Positions 6,262 through 10,829 of a DNA stretch of 10,829 nt are shown one piece after another. Within the stretch, counting starts at the first letter, position 1, and every line of letters begins with the position of its first letter. This DNA is from Chloroflexota bacterium (GTDB lineage Bacteria > Chloroflexota > Anaerolineae > CG2-30-64-16), in the NCBI GenBank assembly GCA_029555885.1, contig JAKPQT010000729.1, positions 1-10,829 on the forward strand, read 5' to 3'. The position numbers and the translations under genes were made by a program. Below the pieces are notes generated by a model. It saw only the letters and a program-made list of their open reading frames with translations, was not told the DNA's origin and ran no database searches.

Positions 6262-7530
6262 CTAACTCTTCTCGTACGGCACACCGTCGGCCGCGGGCGC
6301 GATGGCCCGGCCCACGACGCCGGCCAGCACGATCATGGTCACGATGTACGGAGCCATCAACAGGAATTCCGACGGGATCGGCACCCGCAGAATCTGGAGC
6401 TTGACCTGCAACGAATCGGCAAAGCCGAACAGCAGCGACGCCAGGAACGCGCCGATGGGCGTCCACTTGCCGAAGATCATGGCGGCCAGGCCGATGAAGC
6501 CCTTGCCCGCGGTCATCACCTCATCGAACCGACCGGATGATCCGATGCTGAAGTATGCGCCGCCCAGGCCCGCGATCGCGCCGCCGAGAATCACGTTGAT
6601 ATAGCGAATCTTGAACACATTGACGCCGAGCGTATCGGCCGCCTTCGGATGCTCGCCCACCGCCCGGGTCCGTAGCCCCCACGGGGTGTAGAACAGCAAG
6701 ATGTGCAGAGCAGCCACCAGCAGCATCATTAAGTACACGATGATGCTGTTCTCGAAGAAGATCGGCCCAATGACCGGGATCTTTGAGAACAGCGGGATCG
6801 CGATGGGCTTGAAGATGCCTGAGTTGTTCAGCAGGTCGGCGTTACGCTCGAGGAAGCGCGACGAGATGTAACTGGTTGTACCGGTAGCGAAGACGTTGAT
6901 GGCCACACCACTGATGATCTGATCCACTTTGTAGCGGATGGCGAGGAAAGCGTGCACAGCAGCCAGGAGGGCACCGGTCAGAATGGCGACGATCAGGCCG
7001 ACCCACAGGCTGTCGGTCAGGCTGGCAGCGATGACCGAGGTCTGCGCCGCCAGTAGCATGATGCCTTCGATGCCGATGTTCGTCACACCCGCGCGCTCGC
7101 TGATCACACCACACAACCCCGCCAGCGCGATGGGCGTCGCGCGCACCAGCGAACTGGACAAGATCCCGACCATATTGAAGGATTTTCCGCGCGCCGCCCA
7201 GGCCAGGAAGGCCAGGACGAAGAACGTGGCAACCAACCCGATAATGACGCCGGCGCGCTTGAAGCCGCGTGCGATCTGAGCTGCACCCAGGAAAACCGAA
7301 ATGGCAGACAGGAGATAGATCGTGGCTGTGGTAGGCACGGTCACGTCCGGAATCCGCATCGCCTGCGAGCCGATGCCCGGATTCATGCCGAACTTCGTCT
7401 CCAACCCACTTTCTAGTCCGATGCCAAACAGCAGGAAGATGGCAAGGCCGATGAGCAGAAGCACGACACCCGTGATCCTGCTGCGTCGGATTTCGGCCGG
7501 GAGCGCCCTGGTCGCGGTTGCAGTAGTCAT
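6262..7530 (-). CDS. NupQ-like ABC transporter permease (nucleoside type)
   Basis: This is a membrane permease of the BPD_transp_2 family that pairs with the NupP-like permease just upstream. Family motifs are SERAGVTNIGIEGIM (about 144-158), RYKVDQIISGVAINVFATG, RAVGEHPKAADTLGVN, GGAIAGLGGAYFSIG and GFIGLAAMIFGKWTPIG. At 422 residues it is longer than the roughly 300-320 usual for NupQ-type proteins: about 110 N-terminal residues precede the core and carry what look like three further hydrophobic segments. ATG 7530-7528 is chosen because AGGTGA lies 5 nt upstream; a GTG at 7539 is in frame but too close to its purine stretch. The gap after the NupP-like stop is 22 nt. Transport of purine or other nucleosides is inferred from the family and gene set. 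Confidence 0.9.
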   Translation of the reverse strand: MTTATATRALPAEIRRSRITGVVLLLIGLAIFLLFGIGLESGLETKFGMNPGIGSQAMRIPDVTVPTTATIYLLSAISVFLGAAQIARGFKRAGVIIGLVATFFVLAFLAWAARGKSFNMVGILSSSLVRATPIALAGLCGVISERAGVTNIGIEGIMLLAAQTSVIAASLTDSLWVGLIVAILTGALLAAVHAFLAIRYKVDQIISGVAINVFATGTTSYISSRFLERNADLLNNSGIFKPIAIPLFSKIPVIGPIFFENSIIVYLMMLLVAALHILLFYTPWGLRTRAVGEHPKAADTLGVNVFKIRYINVILGGAIAGLGGAYFSIGSSGRFDEVMTAGKGFIGLAAMIFGKWTPIGAFLASLLFGFADSLQVKLQILRVPIPSEFLLMAPYIVTMIVLAGVVGRAIAPAADGVPYEKS

Positions 7531-7552
7531 GGTAGTCACCTCTCCCTCAGCC

Positions 7553-8833
7553 TCAAGATCCCCACCCGCGGGTCAAAACGACTCTCTCCGCAGCCAGCCT
7601 CCGCAGCCGGTATAGCCCGCGAATGATATCCGGCGCCGCAACGAAGACAATCACTAAGGCCTGGATAATCGAGATGATATCGATCGGGATGCCGGCCAAC
7701 GATTGCATGCTGGTGGCCCCGCTGCGCAGGAAGCCCCACAACAATGCGGCCAGCACAACGCCGAAGGGATGGCTCTTGCCGACCAAGGCGATGGCGAGGG
7801 CGTCAAAGCCGTAGCCCGCGGAGAACCCCTGGCCGACCCAGTAATCTACACCCAGCACCTGGCTCGCGCCTGCCAGCCCAGCCAGCCCGCCGCTCAGCGT
7901 CATAGCAAGGACGATAGTACGGGTAATGCTCATGCCGGCGTAGCGCGATGCGTCAGGATTCGCGCCCACCGCCCGGATGGTAAAGCCGATGGTCGTCTTG
8001 AACAGCAACCAAAAGACCAAACCGGCCACGATCAAAGCCAGGAAGAAGCCCACATTGAAGCGCAACGGATCCCCAAACAGACGCGGCAGCTCCGCGGACG
8101 CTTGTATGTGGGGGGTCACCGGTCGGAAGCCGGGCGCCTTCATCGGACCGTTGATCAGCCAGTCGCTCAGGCGGTAGGCGATGTAGTTCATCATGATGGT
8201 GTTGACCACCTCATGACCGCCGGTCTTCGCCTTGAGCCAGCCGGGAATGGCGCCCCAGATCGCGCCCACCAGGAATCCGCCCAGGATGGCCAAGGGCAGA
8301 TGCACGAGCAAAGGCCAGCCGACCAGACTGTAGCCGACAAACGCCGCGCCCAATGACCCCATGAAGAACTGACCCTCGGCGCCGATGTTGAACCGACCGG
8401 CCCGAAAGCCCAACGCTACCCCAAGCCCCGCAAAGATGTACGGTGTCGAGGCCGTCAGGCTTTCGGTGATGGGGTAGAAGGCCTGCCGCATGGCAGCGGG
8501 GTCACCGCTTCCCAGTGCGCGTACCATCTCGGGCACACTGCCAAACGAGCCGTAGAAAAGCGCACCATACGCCGTCGAGATGGACTTCCAGGCGGCGGCA
8601 AACGCAGCGCCGGGTGCTTCAAAGAACCTGCGAAAGGCGGCTACTACCGCAGGGTCGGTGACGATGATGACAATCGCGCCAATGATCAAGCCAGTCAGCA
8701 CGGCCAAGAGCGGAACGAGGATGTTCTGCAGAACCGCACTCCGCCTGACGAGCTGCTTGCGTCCGCCTCTACCTTGAGCCGAGCCGGCATCCGGCGCCGA
8801 AACCGGAGGCTGCGTGGATTGAGTGTTATTCAA
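7553..8833 (-). CDS. NupP-like ABC transporter permease (nucleoside type)
   Basis: This 426-residue membrane permease of the BPD_transp_2 family forms half of the channel of a BMP-type importer. A polar N-terminal tail (about 1-33) is followed by a first helix (about 35-58), a soluble stretch, and the family core: TPYIFAGLGVALGFRAGRFN, NIGAEGQFFMG, KTGGHEVVNTIMMNYIAYR, RAVGANPDASRYAGM and GYGFDALAIALVG. The start is TTG 8833-8831, supported by a near-perfect AAGGAGG site (8845-8839) 5 nt upstream; no ATG is suitably placed. The ATPase gene ends 23 nt upstream and the second permease begins 22 nt downstream, so the genes form one operon. The order ATPase, NupP-like, NupQ-like matches the nupNOPQ layout of Bacillus. 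Confidence 0.92.
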   Translation of the reverse strand: MNNTQSTQPPVSAPDAGSAQGRGGRKQLVRRSAVLQNILVPLLAVLTGLIIGAIVIIVTDPAVVAAFRRFFEAPGAAFAAAWKSISTAYGALFYGSFGSVPEMVRALGSGDPAAMRQAFYPITESLTASTPYIFAGLGVALGFRAGRFNIGAEGQFFMGSLGAAFVGYSLVGWPLLVHLPLAILGGFLVGAIWGAIPGWLKAKTGGHEVVNTIMMNYIAYRLSDWLINGPMKAPGFRPVTPHIQASAELPRLFGDPLRFNVGFFLALIVAGLVFWLLFKTTIGFTIRAVGANPDASRYAGMSITRTIVLAMTLSGGLAGLAGASQVLGVDYWVGQGFSAGYGFDALAIALVGKSHPFGVVLAALLWGFLRSGATSMQSLAGIPIDIISIIQALVIVFVAAPDIIRGLYRLRRLAAERVVLTRGWGS

Positions 8834-8856
8834 CGGTGCCTCCTTGGACAGTGTCC

Positions 8857-10425
8857 TTAGAATACCCGCTCGACAGCGCCGTGATCGCCCATCGGCTTTG
8901 CTACGGCCGCAGCCTCAGCAGGCTTGATACCAGCCATCAACAGGCCCAGGTATTCTTTCGTGACACCTTGGGCCGGTACAATGTCCAGGATCATGCCTTT
9001 ATACATAACGGCGATACGATCGGATAGCGCCATAATCTCATCCAATTCAGCAGAGACGACGAGCACGGCTGTGCCCTCATCGCGCTTCTGAATGATGCGC
9101 GAGTGGATGTACTCGATCGACCCCACATCCAGGCCGCGCGTGGGCTGCGAAGCGATGAGCAGCTTGATCGGCCGTGAGAACTCACGCGCGACGATGACCT
9201 TCTGCTGGTTGCCGCCCGACAGCGTCGATACGTTCACATGGACATTCGGTGTGCGCACATCGAACTGCGCGACCAGTTCCTCTGACGCTGCGAGGATGGC
9301 CTCCTGCTGCATATTGATGCCCTTGGCGAACGGCGGCAGGTAATAAGTGTTTAGTGCGATATTGTCGGAAACTGGGAAACTCAGCACGAGGCCGTGCTTC
9401 TGGCGATCTTCCGGCACATGCGCGACGCCCTGCTCAGTGATCTGGCGGGGGTTGGCCTTGCTGACGTCGTGGCCGAGGATGCGAATCTCGCCCAATTCGG
9501 GTGAGCGCAGGCCGGTCAGGGCGTAGACCAGCTCAGTCTGCCCGTTGCCTTGCACGCCGGCCACGCCAAGCACTTCACCGGCCCGCACCTCAAATGAAAC
9601 CCCTTTCACCGCGACATTGCCCCGGTCATCCAGGGCCACCAGGTTCTTAACTTCAAGGACTGGCTCGCCGGGTGTCGCCGGTTTCTTGTCGACGATGAGG
9701 TTAACATCGCGGCCCACCATCATGGAGGCCAGATTCTGTGGGGTCGTCTTAGCGGGTTGCACGGTGCCCACTGTGCGGCCCAGTCGCAGCACGGTAATCC
9801 GATCAGCAATCGCCATGACCTCCTTAAGCTTGTGTGTGATGAAGATAATAGACTTGCCCTGCGCCACCAGCGAGCGCAAGACCTTAAAGAGGTCTTCGGC
9901 TTCCTGAGGGGTCAACACGGCGGTGGGCTCATCGAGGATCAGGATGTCGGCGTTACGATACAGGACTTTGATGATTTCGACGCGTTGCTGGGTCCCGACC
10001 GACAGGTCTTTGACATAAGCGTGCGGGTCGACTTCCAGACCGTGCGTCTTGCCGATCTCCACGATGCGCTGCGCGACTTGCTCCCGATCCAGGAACATCC
10101 CGCGTGTCGTCTCCACTCCAAGCATGACGTTCTCGGTCACCGTCATGACTGGCACAAGCATGAAGTGCTGATGCACCATGCCGATGCCGCGCGCGATGGC
10201 ATCATTCGGCCCGGCAATATGTGCTTTTTCGCCGCGCACCAGGATTTCACCCTCGTCCGGCCGGTAGAGGCCGTAGAGTATGTTCATGAGGGTGGTCTTG
10301 CCGGCGCCATTCTCGCCCAACAGCGCCAGAATTTCCCCCTGCTCCAGGGTGAGATCAATATGATCGTTGGCAAGCACACCTGGAAAGGCCTTTGTGATGC
10401 CGCGCAACTCCAATACGGGTGGCAT
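8857..10425 (-). CDS. NupO-like double-domain ABC ATPase of the nucleoside importer
   Basis: The 522-residue protein contains two ABC domains. Domain 1 is complete: Walker A GENGAGKTT (37-45), Q-loop HQHF (Q86), signature LSVGTQQR (141-148), Walker B ILILDEPTAVLTP (E166) and switch His198 in FITHK. Domain 2 is degenerate for hydrolysis: its P-loop reads GVQGNGQTE (Gln296 replaces the Lys), Walker B reads LLIASQPTRGLD (Ser-Gln replaces Asp-Glu), and the switch region reads SAELDE; its signature LSGGNQQK (402-409) is intact. This asymmetry is normal for sugar/nucleoside ATPases such as NupO and supports the assignment. The predicted composite site uses domain 1 Walker motifs with the domain 2 signature. 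ATG 10425-10423 has AGGAG 8 nt upstream. The gene follows the BMP binding-protein gene. Confidence 0.93.
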   Translation of the reverse strand: MPPVLELRGITKAFPGVLANDHIDLTLEQGEILALLGENGAGKTTLMNILYGLYRPDEGEILVRGEKAHIAGPNDAIARGIGMVHQHFMLVPVMTVTENVMLGVETTRGMFLDREQVAQRIVEIGKTHGLEVDPHAYVKDLSVGTQQRVEIIKVLYRNADILILDEPTAVLTPQEAEDLFKVLRSLVAQGKSIIFITHKLKEVMAIADRITVLRLGRTVGTVQPAKTTPQNLASMMVGRDVNLIVDKKPATPGEPVLEVKNLVALDDRGNVAVKGVSFEVRAGEVLGVAGVQGNGQTELVYALTGLRSPELGEIRILGHDVSKANPRQITEQGVAHVPEDRQKHGLVLSFPVSDNIALNTYYLPPFAKGINMQQEAILAASEELVAQFDVRTPNVHVNVSTLSGGNQQKVIVAREFSRPIKLLIASQPTRGLDVGSIEYIHSRIIQKRDEGTAVLVVSAELDEIMALSDRIAVMYKGMILDIVPAQGVTKEYLGLLMAGIKPAEAAAVAKPMGDHGAVERVF

Positions 10426-10456
10426 GGTCGCGCTCCTGCATATGAGGGTAGCATCA

Positions 10457-10485
10457 GGGGTCAGGAAACTGCGTTCCCTGACCCC
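10457..10485 (-). promoter_or_regulatory. Intergenic hairpin after the binding-protein gene
   Basis: GGGGTCAGG (10457-10465) and CCTGACCCC (10477-10485) form a 9-bp GC-rich stem that can extend by two A:T pairs past a bulged C. It lies in the 77-nt gap between the binding-protein stop and the ATPase start. No U-tract follows on the minus strand. Such stems after a binding-protein gene often protect the upstream mRNA or act as partial terminators, so more binding protein than ATPase is made; that role is inferred here. Confidence 0.6.
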
Positions 10486-10502
10486 CGTAGCTGGTTGCGG
10501 TA

Positions 10503-10829
10503 CTACTGGTTCAGAACATCATCAACCTTGAGCTTCCCGCTGATGATGTCTTGCTTGAGTTGGTCGATCTCGGTCTGCAGGCCAGCCGGAACCTTGTCGG
10601 CCAGATCATGGAACGGCGCAATGCCCACACCGCCATCGGACAGGGTGCCCACGTAGGTGCCGCCCGCGAAAGTATCGGTGGCTACCGCCTTCACGGCATT
10701 GAACACGGCCACATCCATGTTCTTCATCACGCTGGTCAGGTACGTCTCCTTGTACTCAGGAATCGATTCGTACCAGTCCGAGTCCACGCCGATGATCATG
10801 CAGCCCTTCTCCTTACAGGCTGCCGCCGA
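10503..10829 (-). CDS. BMP/PnrA-family substrate-binding lipoprotein, C-terminal part
   Basis: These are the last 108 residues of a gene that starts beyond the right edge; the open frame continues to the final base without a stop, so the internal ATG at 10799 is not the start. The visible part reads AAACKEKG, IIGVDSDWYES, LTSVMKNMDVAVFNAV, DTFAGGTYVGTLSDGGVGIA, VPAGLQTEIDQLKQDI and ISGKLKV. These match the C-terminal lobe of Bmp/Med/PnrA binding proteins: the VDSD segment, the LTSV-K-hydrophobic-A segment, DGGVG-AP, and the closing I-SGK-V. Family members are surface lipoproteins that bind purine nucleosides such as inosine, guanosine and adenosine. The downstream ATPase and two permeases complete the transporter. 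The signal peptide and most ligand-binding residues lie outside the window. Confidence 0.92.
   Translation of the reverse strand, partial: SAAACKEKGCMIIGVDSDWYESIPEYKETYLTSVMKNMDVAVFNAVKAVATDTFAGGTYVGTLSDGGVGIAPFHDLADKVPAGLQTEIDQLKQDIISGKLKVDDVLNQ

Noticed and set aside
9757..10656. Plus-strand open frame of 299 codons opposite the ATPase and binding-protein genes
   Set aside because: It crosses two real genes and their intergenic hairpin; the translation has no recognisable domain.
1..10829. CRISPR array, insertion sequence, prophage or toxin-antitoxin genes
   Set aside because: No regularly spaced direct repeats, transposase or integrase motifs, or small toxin-like gene pairs were seen; the only repeat array is the short heptamer palindrome, which has no spacers.

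Overview
The window is GC-rich bacterial DNA in which every convincing gene lies on the minus strand, so it reads biologically from right (10829) to left (1). The mix of a BMP/Nup-type nucleoside transporter, an ECF-type transporter module, proline/valine-rich lipoprotein leaders of the form LAGC-VPVAAP, many GTG and TTG starts and heptameric intergenic repeats suggests a Chloroflexota-like organism (Anaerolineae or a relative). That placement is an inference from style, not from a marker gene.

Region 1 (10829 to 6262) is an almost complete importer operon of the BMP/Nup family. It holds the C-terminal part of a BMP (PnrA-like) substrate-binding lipoprotein, a double-domain ATPase (NupO-like), and two membrane permeases (NupP-like, then NupQ-like). 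A 9-bp hairpin without a U-tract separates the binding-protein gene from the ATPase gene; the ATPase-permease and permease-permease gaps are about 22 nt each. The family imports purine or other nucleosides; the exact substrate here is not shown.

Region 2 (6261 to 6161) is a short intergenic stretch with a striking inverted array of heptamers: four NTTACTC-type units facing three GAGTAAC-type units.

Region 3 (6160 to 4716) holds a serine alpha/beta hydrolase that resembles the hydrolase half of bifunctional hydrolase-OsmC proteins but lacks the OsmC half. A 4-nt GTGA overlap joins it to mntP, a manganese efflux pump.

Region 4 (4715 to 682) looks like a second transport operon. It holds a small two-helix membrane protein of unknown function, a NMT1/TauA-like substrate-binding lipoprotein, a fused double ECF ATPase, and an EcfT/CbiQ membrane component whose GTG start overlaps the ATPase stop. 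No S-component gene is present; the binding-protein gene sits where one might be expected. This soluble binding protein plus ECF module is the most interesting arrangement in the window.

Region 5 (681 to 1) holds a weak hairpin, a well-formed tRNA-Arg(CCG) with a good sigma70-type promoter, encoded CCA and intrinsic terminator, and then a strong promoter driving the 5' part of a malate/L-lactate dehydrogenase family (Ldh_2) gene that runs off the left edge. The long plus-strand reading frames opposite these genes are GC-driven antisense shadows and were not annotated.
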